Assembly: GCA_037442505.1 (NCBI GenBank)
Contig: JBBIPZ010000005.1
Location: 42,305-106,304 of the forward strand
Length of the DNA: 64,000 bases
From: JBBIPZ01 sp037442505 [NCBI: Deltaproteobacteria bacterium]
GTDB lineage: Bacteria > CALINM01
Direction: 5' to 3'
Both the position numbers and the translations under genes were made by a program. The notes beneath the pieces were generated by a model. That model was not told the DNA's origin. It worked only from the letters and a program-made list of their open reading frames with translations, and did no database searches. The first letter of the stretch is position 1. The number at the start of each line of letters is the position of its first letter. This document shows positions 1-8,198 of the stretch, one piece after another.

Positions 1-129
1 GACGCAATTCCCAAGCTCGTTTCTCCATCCTTTGCGTTAAAAGACTTTAACGACATTTTCCTTGATGCTTTAAAAGAGTTTTCAAATATTCAAGGATATG
101 ACTTCTTACAGAAACATCTAAAGATATAG
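1..129 (+). CDS. 3' end of an unidentified gene (partial)
   Basis: The frame is open from base 1 to a TAG at 127-129 and encodes about 42 residues ending in DFLQKHLKI. The start lies outside the window. I do not recognise the family. The next open frame overlaps its end in a different frame (open from base 102) and looks like the interior of a protein. The two could therefore be pieces of one frameshifted gene, but this cannot be decided from the visible part. Confidence 0.4.
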   Translation, partial: DAIPKLVSPSFALKDFNDIFLDALKEFSNIQGYDFLQKHLKI

Positions 130-200
130 AATGGTCTGATAAAGCAAAACGAAAAGAGACTTTAAAGAAAAATAATAGCTATACCATAGAAACAACTATT

Positions 201-494
201 TTGAAGAAAGAATCGTTTACAAGGAACTTTTTGGGAGGTTTTGTTTCTTTAGTTACTCTTTCCTTAGTTCCAGTGTCGTATCCAAAAGAATACTATGTTA
301 CAGCAAAGGTTTATGATGCTTCGGGAACATTGTTAAAAGAGTATAATAGAAGTGGATTTGTTAAAGATTGGGTTCAACTTGTTATGTTGTACTATTATCC
401 ATCTCACACACCAGAAAAAGCTACTGAAGAGCTTTATTCAACTATGCTACATGATATTTTTAGGGAGATTGAATACGATAAATTATTAATTTAA
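201..494 (+). CDS. Small unidentified ORF, possibly a gene fragment
   Basis: This encodes 97 residues from a TTG codon. The frame is open upstream to base 102 without any ATG, GTG or better start. There is no convincing ribosome-binding site before 201. A hydrophobic stretch near residues 8-25 (FLGGFVSLVTLSLVPV) is followed by a soluble part with YYVTAKVYDASGTLLKEY, which reads like the strand-rich C-terminal part of a secreted or lipoprotein-type protein. I cannot assign a function. Because it begins without a proper start and abuts another truncated frame, a degraded or frameshifted gene is as likely as an intact small one. Confidence 0.35.
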   Translation: MKKESFTRNFLGGFVSLVTLSLVPVSYPKEYYVTAKVYDASGTLLKEYNRSGFVKDWVQLVMLYYYPSHTPEKATEELYSTMLHDIFREIEYDKLLI

Positions 495-636
495 AGAATC
501 AAAAAAAACGAATAGTTGTACTTTATTTTTTTGTTGTTCAATAAGCTGGCAAATCAATATATCCAATATTTGCATTCCATCTTGCAAAAAATAAAAGCTT
601 ATGAAAAATTTTTTTTTGATGTAATATTTTTAAATT

Positions 637-2295
637 ATGGATAAATTTTTTAAAAATATTTTAACACCGATTATTGTTTTAAATTCAAATGGTGAAGTTA
701 TATTTTTTTCTAAAAAGGCTAAAAGTCTACTTGATGTTAACGAATTAAGCCAAAATGAGAAGCAAATTTTTCATGATTGTGATTTAGATTCTTTTAAAAT
801 CGTAGATTTTAATGGCAAATCTTTAATAGTTTACTGTCATAAATTGGCTTTTGGTAATGATTATTTTACACTATCTCATCTTTTCCTGCTTTCTTATTTT
901 GAAGAGAAGATTGTTAAAAATACCGATTGTTATAAAAATGTGATTAAAGATTTAGAATCAATAATTGAAAACGCCTATGATGGTTTATATATAACTGACG
1001 GTAAGGCCAATACCTTAAGAGTAAACGTAGCGTATGAAAGGATAACGGGTATAAAAAGAGAAGAAGTGGTTGGTAAAAATATGAAAGAACTGGTCGAAAA
1101 AGGGGTTTATAACCGCTCAGTAACACTGGAAGTTCTTGAAAAAAAGAAAATTATTACCTTTGTACAGGAAGTAAAAACGGGTAAAAAGGTTATAGTTACG
1201 GGAAATCCCATTTTTAATGAAAAGGGGGAGATAGAAAAAGTTGTGACTACAGTGAGAGATATAACAGAATTAGTTGAACTCAAAGACCAGCTTCATGAAA
1301 GAGAGTTAGAGCTTAACTGCTATAAAGAAGAACTTGAAAAAATTAAAACATATATGGAGGTAGATGTAAGTTTTGTAACCCTTTCAAAGGCAATGAATGA
1401 TGTTATTGAAAGGGCATACAAAGCTGCTCACTTTGACTCAAACATCTTAATTACTGGAGAGTCGGGAACGGGCAAAGGTTCTCTGTCGAAATTAATACAT
1501 AACTGGAGTTATAGAAAAAATGGTCCTTTTATTAAGCTAAACTGTGCTGCCATACCTGAAAATCTTTTTGAAAGCGAGTTGTTTGGTTATGAGCCGGGTG
1601 CATTTTCCGGAGCGAGCAATAAAGGCAAAAAAGGGTTATTAGAAATGGCAAACGGTGGCACTCTTTTTTTAGATGAAATTGGTGATATGCCCCTTAATTT
1701 GCAATCAAAACTATTACAGGTTATTGAAGAAAAGGAGATGATTAGATTAGGTTCTACAAAGCCAATAAAATTGGATATCAGGATAATTGCTGCTACCAAC
1801 CAGGATATAAAATTATTGATAGCAGAAAAAAAATTCAGACAGGATCTTTTCTATCGCATAAGTACAGTCTGGTTGAATTTAAAACCATTGAGAGAAAGAA
1901 AAGAAGATATAATACCACTGGCATTACATTTTTTAGAAAATTTGAACAAGAAATATAACTTAAGCAAGTCTATAACACCTGAGGCTTTGAAAACTCTTAC
2001 GCAATATGATTTCCCTGGAAATGTGAGAGAGCTTTCTAATATTATTGAACAGGCCTTTTTGATGAGTGAAGATGGTTTTATAAGAGAAGGTGATCTGCCT
2101 CAAAACGTAAAGAAAATTGAAGAATTTAGCTTATTAAATGAAGGTGACTTAAAGAAGATGCTAAATGACATTGAAATAAAGACTTTAAAAGCTGCAGTAG
2201 AAAAGTATGGAAGTACGAGAAAGGCAGCAAAATATCTTAATATCAGCCAGAGTTCTATAGTTAGAAAACTTAAAAAGTTATCTAATGATGCATAA
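637..2295 (+). CDS. Sigma54-dependent transcriptional activator (PAS-AAA+-HTH)
   Basis: This is a 552-residue enhancer-binding protein. An N-terminal PAS-like sensor region (about residues 1-90) and a second, clearer PAS domain (about 105-215) precede the AAA+ core. The core shows Walker A GESGTGKG (274-281), the sigma54-contact loop as GAFSGA (321-326) instead of the usual GAFTGA, and Walker B GGTLFLDEIGD (340-350). The C-terminus (about 510-545) is a Fis/TyrR-like helix-turn-helix (STRKAAKYLNISQSSIVRKL). It lacks a receiver domain, so it probably senses a ligand directly through PAS. It sits immediately upstream of a transporter/dehydrogenase operon that has a sigma54 promoter and paired palindromes, so it is the likely activator of that operon. 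No Shine-Dalgarno is visible; an AT-rich -10-like TATTTT ends 6 bases before the ATG. Confidence 0.9.
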   Translation: MDKFFKNILTPIIVLNSNGEVIFFSKKAKSLLDVNELSQNEKQIFHDCDLDSFKIVDFNGKSLIVYCHKLAFGNDYFTLSHLFLLSYFEEKIVKNTDCYKNVIKDLESIIENAYDGLYITDGKANTLRVNVAYERITGIKREEVVGKNMKELVEKGVYNRSVTLEVLEKKKIITFVQEVKTGKKVIVTGNPIFNEKGEIEKVVTTVRDITELVELKDQLHERELELNCYKEELEKIKTYMEVDVSFVTLSKAMNDVIERAYKAAHFDSNILITGESGTGKGSLSKLIHNWSYRKNGPFIKLNCAAIPENLFESELFGYEPGAFSGASNKGKKGLLEMANGGTLFLDEIGDMPLNLQSKLLQVIEEKEMIRLGSTKPIKLDIRIIAATNQDIKLLIAEKKFRQDLFYRISTVWLNLKPLRERKEDIIPLALHFLENLNKKYNLSKSITPEALKTLTQYDFPGNVRELSNIIEQAFLMSEDGFIREGDLPQNVKKIEEFSLLNEGDLKKMLNDIEIKTLKAAVEKYGSTRKAAKYLNISQSSIVRKLKKLSNDA

Positions 2296-2323
2296 AAGCA
2301 TCGATTTGATGCAAATATGCATC
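2287..2323 (+). promoter_or_regulatory. Tandem upstream activator sites, GATGC-N6-GCATC twice
   Basis: Two perfect inverted repeats have the same half-site and spacer length: GATGC-N6-GCATC at 2287-2302 and again at 2308-2323. Their centres are 21 bp apart, two helical turns, so both face the same side of the DNA. The first overlaps the stop codon of the activator gene. The sigma54 promoter lies about 80-95 bp downstream, a typical enhancer distance. The N6 spacing resembles TyrR boxes (TGTAAA-N6-TTTACA), and the activator has a TyrR-like HTH. Binding by that activator is inference. Confidence 0.75.
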
Positions 2324-2401
2324 GAAAACTCACTTTTAAATGCTTCTTTAGAAAGCGCAACTAATTGAAAAAAATAAAACATTTTTTTAGAAATTTTGTT
2401 A

Positions 2402-2417
2402 TGGCATATATATTGCG
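2402..2417 (+). promoter_or_regulatory. Sigma54 (-24/-12) promoter of the liv-adh-aor operon
   Basis: TGGCAT at 2402-2407, a 5-base spacer and TTGCG at 2413-2417 match the TGGCAC-N5-TTGCW consensus. The GG (2403-2404) and GC (2415-2416) are separated by exactly ten bases. It lies 41 bp before the livK-like start and downstream of paired activator palindromes. Confidence 0.8.
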
Positions 2418-2457
2418 TTTATATTGGGTGCTAAAAATATTTAAGGGATGAGAGAGT

Positions 2458-3699
2458 ATGAAGAAGCAATTTAAAAAACTTTTTTTGTTTTTGTTTTCTC
2501 TGTTTTTTGTAGCTCAGGGGTATGCCGCAGAGGTAGTTAAAATTGGAGCACTGTATCCAATGTCTGGAAGAGGTGGGCTTTATGGTAAAGACTCAGAAGC
2601 AGCTATAAAAATTGCACTTGATGAGGTTCACAAAAAGGGTCTACCAAAGGGAATTAAATTAGACGTTATAATTATTGATGATCAAAGTAAACCTGATTAT
2701 GCTGTAAGTGTTGCGAAAAGATATATTACAGAGGATAATGTAAAGTTTCTATTTGGTGTGGTATCTTCTTCTGTTGCATTAGCAGTAACTGAAGTTAGTA
2801 AGAATAACAAGGTTATCTTTGTTGGAACAGACCATGCTGCAACAGACTTAACAGCTAATAAATTTCAACCGTACTATTTTAGAGCCAGCAACAATACCTT
2901 TCAATCTATGATGGCTGGTGCCATGTATTTAAAAGAGTTAAAGGGCTGGAAAAAGATTGCCTATATAGGTCCTGACTATGCTTATGGTAGAGATCAGTGG
3001 ATGGAACTAAAATATGCACTTGATAAGTTAGGTGTGAAATACGAAGTAGTAGGCGAGTATTGGCCTAAGCTTTATGAGCCTGATTATACTTCATACATAA
3101 CTGCAATTATTAATGCTAAACCTGATATATTGGTTGCGGGATTCTGGGGTGGTGACACTGTAGCATTTATAAAACAGGCAAAGGCATATGGACTTTTCAA
3201 TAAAATGAAGTATTTTCATCCCGATGCAGGTGGCAATTATGAAGTAATGGCAGCTTTAGGAAAAGAGATGCCAGAAGGGTTAATTATGTCTGCAAGACAT
3301 CACGTAAACTGGCCTGATACTTCTGAAAATAAAACCTTTGTTCAAAAATTTTATAAAGCCACAGGTAGATATCCATCCTACGCAGCTGAAGGAGCCTATG
3401 CTGGTATTCTACTTATTGCAGAAGCAATAAGAAAAGTTGGAAATGCAGATAATACTGAAGCGCTTGTAAAGGCTATGGAAGGGATGAAATTGAGACTACC
3501 CGAAGATCCAAAGGGCTTTACTTCCTATATTGACCCAAAGACACATCAGATTGTACAGGTTCAAGCAATTGGTGTTACAAAGAAAAATAACAAATTTCCG
3601 CCAGCAGAAGTGATGTTAGGTGACTTTAAAGTTTATGATGCAAATAAACTCTGGCCTGATTTTAAATATATAGAGTATTTAAAAAAGGCTAAAAAATAG
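2458..3699 (+). CDS. Liv-type ABC transporter, periplasmic substrate-binding protein
   Basis: The protein has 413 residues and an N-terminal signal peptide (basic MKKQFKK, then a hydrophobic run, probable cleavage after GYAA near residue 24). The mature part begins EVVKIGALYPMSG and shows the type I periplasmic binding fold of the LivK/amide-binding family. It captures a small solute in the periplasm and delivers it to the LivHM-like permease encoded next. The family is broad (branched-chain amino acids, amides, urea, aromatic acids), so the ligand is not determined. It is the first gene after the sigma54 promoter, with a GGGATGAGAG-type ribosome site before ATG. The neighbouring alcohol dehydrogenase and aldehyde oxidoreductase suggest a substrate that is catabolised rather than an amino acid taken up for biosynthesis. 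Confidence 0.88.
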   Translation: MKKQFKKLFLFLFSLFFVAQGYAAEVVKIGALYPMSGRGGLYGKDSEAAIKIALDEVHKKGLPKGIKLDVIIIDDQSKPDYAVSVAKRYITEDNVKFLFGVVSSSVALAVTEVSKNNKVIFVGTDHAATDLTANKFQPYYFRASNNTFQSMMAGAMYLKELKGWKKIAYIGPDYAYGRDQWMELKYALDKLGVKYEVVGEYWPKLYEPDYTSYITAIINAKPDILVAGFWGGDTVAFIKQAKAYGLFNKMKYFHPDAGGNYEVMAALGKEMPEGLIMSARHHVNWPDTSENKTFVQKFYKATGRYPSYAAEGAYAGILLIAEAIRKVGNADNTEALVKAMEGMKLRLPEDPKGFTSYIDPKTHQIVQVQAIGVTKKNNKFPPAEVMLGDFKVYDANKLWPDFKYIEYLKKAKK

Positions 3700-3720
3700 A
3701 GAAAGAAAGGGTATTAGATA

Positions 3721-4605
3721 ATGGATGTATCCTTTTTAATATCTCAGTTTGTGGGTGGACTTTCTACAGCAATGCTACTTTTTCTTGTTGCAAGTGGTCT
3801 ATCATTAATATTTGGTGTGGGCAAGGTTTTTAACTTTGCCCACGGGTCTTTTTATTTACTTGGTTCCTATCTTGCTTTCCAGTTTATAAATTTTTTCAAT
3901 AACTTCTGGATCGGTGTTATCTGTGCTATCTTGGGTGCTGGGATGTTTGGTGTTGTTATGGAATTTCTGTTTTTAAGAAGGATTTATGGCAGATCTGAAG
4001 AAGTTAGCTTCCAGATTCTTCTTACTTATTCATTTATTTTGATAATTGACGATATGGTTAAATACATATGGGGTCCTGAGTATAAAACAATTGAAAAACC
4101 TGCTTCTTTAATTGACCAGCTTCAACTGGGTGGTGTCTTAATTCCTAAATACAGCATTTTTATTCTAATATTAGGTTTTGTTATCGTTGTAACCTTCTGG
4201 TTTATTTTAAATAGAACGGAGATGGGTAAAGTCATCAAAGCAACAGCAATTGATAGAGATATGCTAAGCCTTCTTGGAGTAAATGTACCACTGGTTATGA
4301 CACTTATCTTTGGAGTTGCTACAGCTATGGGTGGACTTGCAGGGGCTTTAGCTGCCCCATTAAGGACTGTAACACCTGGTGCAGGAATTGAGGTTATTAT
4401 TGATTCTCTTATAGTTATTGTTCTTGGTGGTTTAGGTAATTTTTGGGGTGCTTTGCTGGGTGCCATAATAATTGGAGAAGTTGTTGCCTTTGGAATATTA
4501 TGGGTCCCCCAGTGGGCATCACTTCTGAACTTCCTTGTTATGGTTCTGGTTTTAATTTTAAAACCTGAAGGTCTATTTCCACAGAAAAAGAGCGGGAGAG
4601 TATAA
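3721..4605 (+). CDS. Liv-type ABC transporter permease (LivH family)
   Basis: A 294-residue inner-membrane protein with about eight hydrophobic segments. It carries the LivH-family features GLSLIFGVGKVFNFAHGSFY near residues 26-45 and a glycine-rich ATAMGGLAGALAAP loop around 200-213, the EAA-like cytoplasmic region that contacts the ATPases. It forms the translocation pore with the LivM-like protein. It starts 21 bp after the binding protein and its stop abuts the next ATG. The five transporter genes are in the usual K-H-M-G-F order. Confidence 0.9.
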   Translation: MDVSFLISQFVGGLSTAMLLFLVASGLSLIFGVGKVFNFAHGSFYLLGSYLAFQFINFFNNFWIGVICAILGAGMFGVVMEFLFLRRIYGRSEEVSFQILLTYSFILIIDDMVKYIWGPEYKTIEKPASLIDQLQLGGVLIPKYSIFILILGFVIVVTFWFILNRTEMGKVIKATAIDRDMLSLLGVNVPLVMTLIFGVATAMGGLAGALAAPLRTVTPGAGIEVIIDSLIVIVLGGLGNFWGALLGAIIIGEVVAFGILWVPQWASLLNFLVMVLVLILKPEGLFPQKKSGRV

Positions 4606-5568
4606 ATGAGAAAAAGTAGTAGCTATCTTCCCTGGCTGTCAATTTTAATTGCCTTTTTATTAATTCTCTTTTTACCTATAAGTGAACACAAAGTACATTT
4701 AGCTACAAGAATCTTAATTTTTAGTTTATATGCAGTGGCATTCAATATACTCTTTGGCATGACTGGGCTACTTTCACTTGGAAGTGCACTTTTTTACGGC
4801 TTTGGTGCCTATGTAACAGGTATGCTAACAAAAAGTTATGGAGGTGATTATTTTGTATATCTCTTAATTCTGGGTTCAATTTCTGCATTCATTCTGGCAA
4901 TTCCACTTGGGCTTTTATGCTTAAGGCTTACTGATGTCTATTTTACGATGCTTACTTTTGCCTTTGGACAGCTTGTATGGGGAGTTTGTATAAAGCTTTA
5001 TAATTTTACCGGTGGAGATGATGGAATACAGGGGATTCCAAGGATGGCTCTTTTAGAGACTACAAAAAGCTATTATATTTTTGTATTTATAATTGTTTTC
5101 ATTAGCTTGATATTTTTATGGAGATTAGCCAGTTCACCCTTTGGACTTGTTTTGAATGGCATCAGGCAAAATAGAAACAGAATAACTTTCCTGGGTATGA
5201 ATGTTTATAAACATCAATTATTAGCCTTTTTGATTTCCGCCTTTTTTACCGGACTTGCTGGTGGACTTTATTCCGGACTTGATGGAAGTATTCATCCCAA
5301 CATGTTTTTTTGGACTCAATCGGGAAGTATAATTCTAATGGTTATTTTAGGCGGGATAAATAATTTTTTCGGTCCTGTAGTTGGAACTATAATTTTTATT
5401 CTCCTGGAAGATTATATTGGCAAGACCACAGAATACTGGCCATTTTTTCTTGGAACAATCATGCTAATTATGGTTATCATCTTTCCAAAAGGTATTGTTG
5501 GAATTCTCACTCGTTTCTTGAAAGGTCCTCAAACTAAAAAGGAGCTTGCAAATGGAAGCCATTCTTGA
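4606..5568 (+). CDS. Liv-type ABC transporter permease (LivM family)
   Basis: A 320-residue multi-pass membrane protein of the LivM family, the second permease subunit. Typical family stretches are YAVAFNILFGMTGLLSLGSA near residues 42-61 and SAFFTGLAGGLYSGLDGSI around 211-229. The start directly follows the stop of the LivH-like gene, which suggests translational coupling. Its 3' end overlaps the ribosome site and start of the following ATPase gene. Confidence 0.9.
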   Translation: MRKSSSYLPWLSILIAFLLILFLPISEHKVHLATRILIFSLYAVAFNILFGMTGLLSLGSALFYGFGAYVTGMLTKSYGGDYFVYLLILGSISAFILAIPLGLLCLRLTDVYFTMLTFAFGQLVWGVCIKLYNFTGGDDGIQGIPRMALLETTKSYYIFVFIIVFISLIFLWRLASSPFGLVLNGIRQNRNRITFLGMNVYKHQLLAFLISAFFTGLAGGLYSGLDGSIHPNMFFWTQSGSIILMVILGGINNFFGPVVGTIIFILLEDYIGKTTEYWPFFLGTIMLIMVIIFPKGIVGILTRFLKGPQTKKELANGSHS

Positions 5569-6304
5569 ACTTAAAGATTTAAATAAGCATTTTGATGGTA
5601 TTTATGTTTCAAAAAACATAGACTTAAAAATCGAAGCAGGAAGCCTTACTGCAATTATTGGACCAAACGGTGCAGGCAAAACCTCACTGTTTAATTTGAT
5701 AACAGGTTTTTTAGAAAAAGACTCGGGTAAGATTTTTTTCAAAGGAAGGGATATAACGAACAAAAATCCTGAAGAAATTGCTTCACTTGGTATAGTTAGA
5801 GCCTTTCAGGTTTCAAGTATTTTCCCCTATGAGACGGTATACGATAATTTACTTCTGGCTTCTCTCTCTCATCATAAAAAGAATTTCAATTTCTTTTCAA
5901 ATAAATATTCCTTTAAAAACATCTGCGAACACACAAACTTCATATTAAAAAGCATGAATCTTGAGAATAAAAAAAATCTAAAGGCTTCAGAACTTTCTCA
6001 TGGAGATCAAAAAATACTTGATATTGCCATGGCTCTGACACTTTCTCCAGCCTTACTCCTTCTTGATGAGCCCACTGCTGGAATGTCTCCAGAGGAAAGA
6101 AAAAATATGGTTCTTATAATCAGAGAGCTACACAAAAAGTTCAAACTTACTACGCTCTTTATAGAACACGATATGGATATAGTCTTTGGTGTTGCAGAAA
6201 AAATAAGGGTTATGGTTCGGGGTGAAATTATCGCAGAAGGCACGTCTGAAGAAATAAAGAATAATCCACTGGTTATTGAGTCATATTTAGGAGCAGAGGT
6301 GTGA
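5552..6304 (+). CDS. Liv-type ABC transporter ATPase (LivG family)
   Basis: This is a cytoplasmic ATPase of about 250 residues. Walker A is GPNGAGKTS near residue 36, the signature is LSHGDQK and Walker B is LLLLDEPTAGMSPEE. The LSHGDQ signature in place of LSGGQ is normal for LivG proteins. I chose ATG 5552 because GGAG lies at 5541-5544, seven bases upstream; a TTG two codons earlier is also in frame. It overlaps the end of the LivM-like gene by 17 bp. Confidence 0.88.
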   Translation: MEAILELKDLNKHFDGIYVSKNIDLKIEAGSLTAIIGPNGAGKTSLFNLITGFLEKDSGKIFFKGRDITNKNPEEIASLGIVRAFQVSSIFPYETVYDNLLLASLSHHKKNFNFFSNKYSFKNICEHTNFILKSMNLENKKNLKASELSHGDQKILDIAMALTLSPALLLLDEPTAGMSPEERKNMVLIIRELHKKFKLTTLFIEHDMDIVFGVAEKIRVMVRGEIIAEGTSEEIKNNPLVIESYLGAEV

Positions 6305-6307
6305 TAA

Positions 6308-7012
6308 ATGAAAAAAATGCTAACTGTTGACAGGATAGACACTTACTATGGTAAAAGCCACATACTCTTTGATGTATCTTTAGAGGTTTTTGAAAACGAA
6401 ATACTCTGTCTTTTAGGTAGAAATGGTGCAGGAAAAACAACAACTTTCAAGTCCATTGTTATGTTAACACGCCCAGCTTCGGGAAAAATTATTTTCAAAG
6501 ATGAAGATATAATGGATTTAAAACCATACCAGATTTTTAGAAAGGGTATTGGTCTTGTTCCTGAAGACAGAAAAATATTTGGACCTCTTACAGTGAAAGA
6601 AAATCTATTGTTAGGAGCAAGAGTAAAAAGGAAAGGTATATGGAATCTTGAAGAAGTGTATAAATATTTTTCAGTACTTAAGGAATATGAGTCAAAGCCC
6701 GGTGGGATGCTTTCAGGTGGAGAACAGCAGATGCTAACAATTGCCAGAACACTTATGGGAAATCCTGAACTGATACTACTTGATGAGCCATCGGAAGGGT
6801 TGAGTCCGGTCATGGTTAATACTTTGAAGGAGATTATTTTAAAGCTGAAAAAAGCAGATGTAACAATAATTTTATCAGAACAGCATGTAAAATTTGCTAT
6901 GGCTGTTGCCGATAGGGTATGCATTATCGATAAAGGACATATCGTTTATCAATCGGATGTAAATAGCTTTAAAAACAATATGGAGATACAGAAAAAATAT
7001 CTTGCTGTTTAA
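6308..7012 (+). CDS. Liv-type ABC transporter ATPase (LivF family)
   Basis: This 234-residue protein is the second ATPase of the importer. It has Walker A GRNGAGKTT, signature LSGGEQQ and Walker B LILLDEPSEGLSP. It pairs with the LivG-like subunit to power import. It begins three bases after the LivG-like stop. A second in-frame ATG lies three codons in and could be the true start. No oddities are seen. Confidence 0.9.
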   Translation: MKKMLTVDRIDTYYGKSHILFDVSLEVFENEILCLLGRNGAGKTTTFKSIVMLTRPASGKIIFKDEDIMDLKPYQIFRKGIGLVPEDRKIFGPLTVKENLLLGARVKRKGIWNLEEVYKYFSVLKEYESKPGGMLSGGEQQMLTIARTLMGNPELILLDEPSEGLSPVMVNTLKEIILKLKKADVTIILSEQHVKFAMAVADRVCIIDKGHIVYQSDVNSFKNNMEIQKKYLAV

Positions 7013-7028
7013 AAATAGGGGGCAAAAG

Positions 7029-8195
7029 ATGAATAGAAAGGTAACTTTCTTTAAAACTACTCAGAAGGTTATTATAGGGATAGGTAGTATAGATAATCTT
7101 GCCAATGAAATAAAAGAGCGTGGATTGAAAAATGTCTTTGTGGTCACCGATGAAGGTATTGTAAAATCAGGGATATGCAATGAAGTTATCAATATAATAA
7201 AAAAATCAGCAAGAAAGATAGAAAATTTTAGTGAAATTCCTCCAGATCCACCCACAGAAACAGCCTATAAATGCTTTGAATTTGCAAAATCTAAGAAGGT
7301 TGATCTCGTTATAGGATTGGGAGGAGGTTCCTGTCTTGATATAGCAAAAATGTTATCCATAATGATAACCAATAACCAGAAAATTGAAGAGTTGTTCGGG
7401 ATAAATCTTGTAAGAAAAAGAGGTGTAACTAAATTTTTAATACCAACCACAGCGGGTACAGGTAGCGAAGTCACGCCTATTGCAATTCTATCAGATGAAA
7501 GAGAGCATCTTAAAAAGGGTGTAGTTTCAGATTACTTATTACCGGAAGTAGCAATATTAGATGGTGAGCTAACAAAAACATTACCACCAAAGCCAACAGC
7601 ATCAAGCGGTATGGATGCCCTTATACATGCCATAGAAGCCTTTACATCAGTAAATGCTACTGACTATACCGACTATCTGGCTGTAAAAGCAATTGATATT
7701 ATCGCAAAAAATTTAAGAAAGGTCTGGACAAATGGTGATAATATTGAAGCAAGGCAACTTATGTTAGAGGGAAGTTTCCTGGCCGGTCAAGCTTTTGCAA
7801 ATGCAGGTGTTACAGCAGTGCACGCTTTCGCCTATCCTTTGGGTGGAGAGTTTCACATTCCCCATGGTATAGCTAATACAGTAATGCTTTGTCCTGTCAT
7901 GGAGTTTAATATGATGGCTTCCCCGGAAAAATTTGCACGGTTGGGTAAAATATTATATCCTCACAGTAATTCTGGAGATTTAAAAGAACTTGGGTTATTG
8001 GCTCTCAAGTTTCTCAAAGAACTCATTCTTGACTTAGAACTCCCTTATTCACTAAAAGAGCTGAACATACCCGAAGATGCTATTGAAAGAATGGCAGAAG
8101 GTGCAATGAAGGTATCAAGGCTGCTTGTGAATAATCCCAGAAAAATAAGGTTAAAGGATGCAATTGACATATACAAGAAGGCATATGGTGGCTGA
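7029..8195 (+). CDS. Iron-dependent alcohol dehydrogenase (group III)
   Basis: A cytoplasmic dehydrogenase of about 388 residues that interconverts an alcohol and an aldehyde with NAD(P). Diagnostic features are the nucleotide-binding GLGGGSCLDIAK, the family signature GTGSEVTPIA, and metal-ligand motifs SGMDALIHAIEAF and FHIPHGIAN, which supply the Asp and His ligands. I chose ATG 7029, which follows an AGGGGGC ribosome site, rather than an upstream TTG overlapping the transporter gene. Its position between a solute importer and an aldehyde oxidoreductase suggests the sequence alcohol to aldehyde to acid. The substrate cannot be read from sequence. Confidence 0.88.
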   Translation: MNRKVTFFKTTQKVIIGIGSIDNLANEIKERGLKNVFVVTDEGIVKSGICNEVINIIKKSARKIENFSEIPPDPPTETAYKCFEFAKSKKVDLVIGLGGGSCLDIAKMLSIMITNNQKIEELFGINLVRKRGVTKFLIPTTAGTGSEVTPIAILSDEREHLKKGVVSDYLLPEVAILDGELTKTLPPKPTASSGMDALIHAIEAFTSVNATDYTDYLAVKAIDIIAKNLRKVWTNGDNIEARQLMLEGSFLAGQAFANAGVTAVHAFAYPLGGEFHIPHGIANTVMLCPVMEFNMMASPEKFARLGKILYPHSNSGDLKELGLLALKFLKELILDLELPYSLKELNIPEDAIERMAEGAMKVSRLLVNNPRKIRLKDAIDIYKKAYGG

Positions 8196-8198
8196 TTT

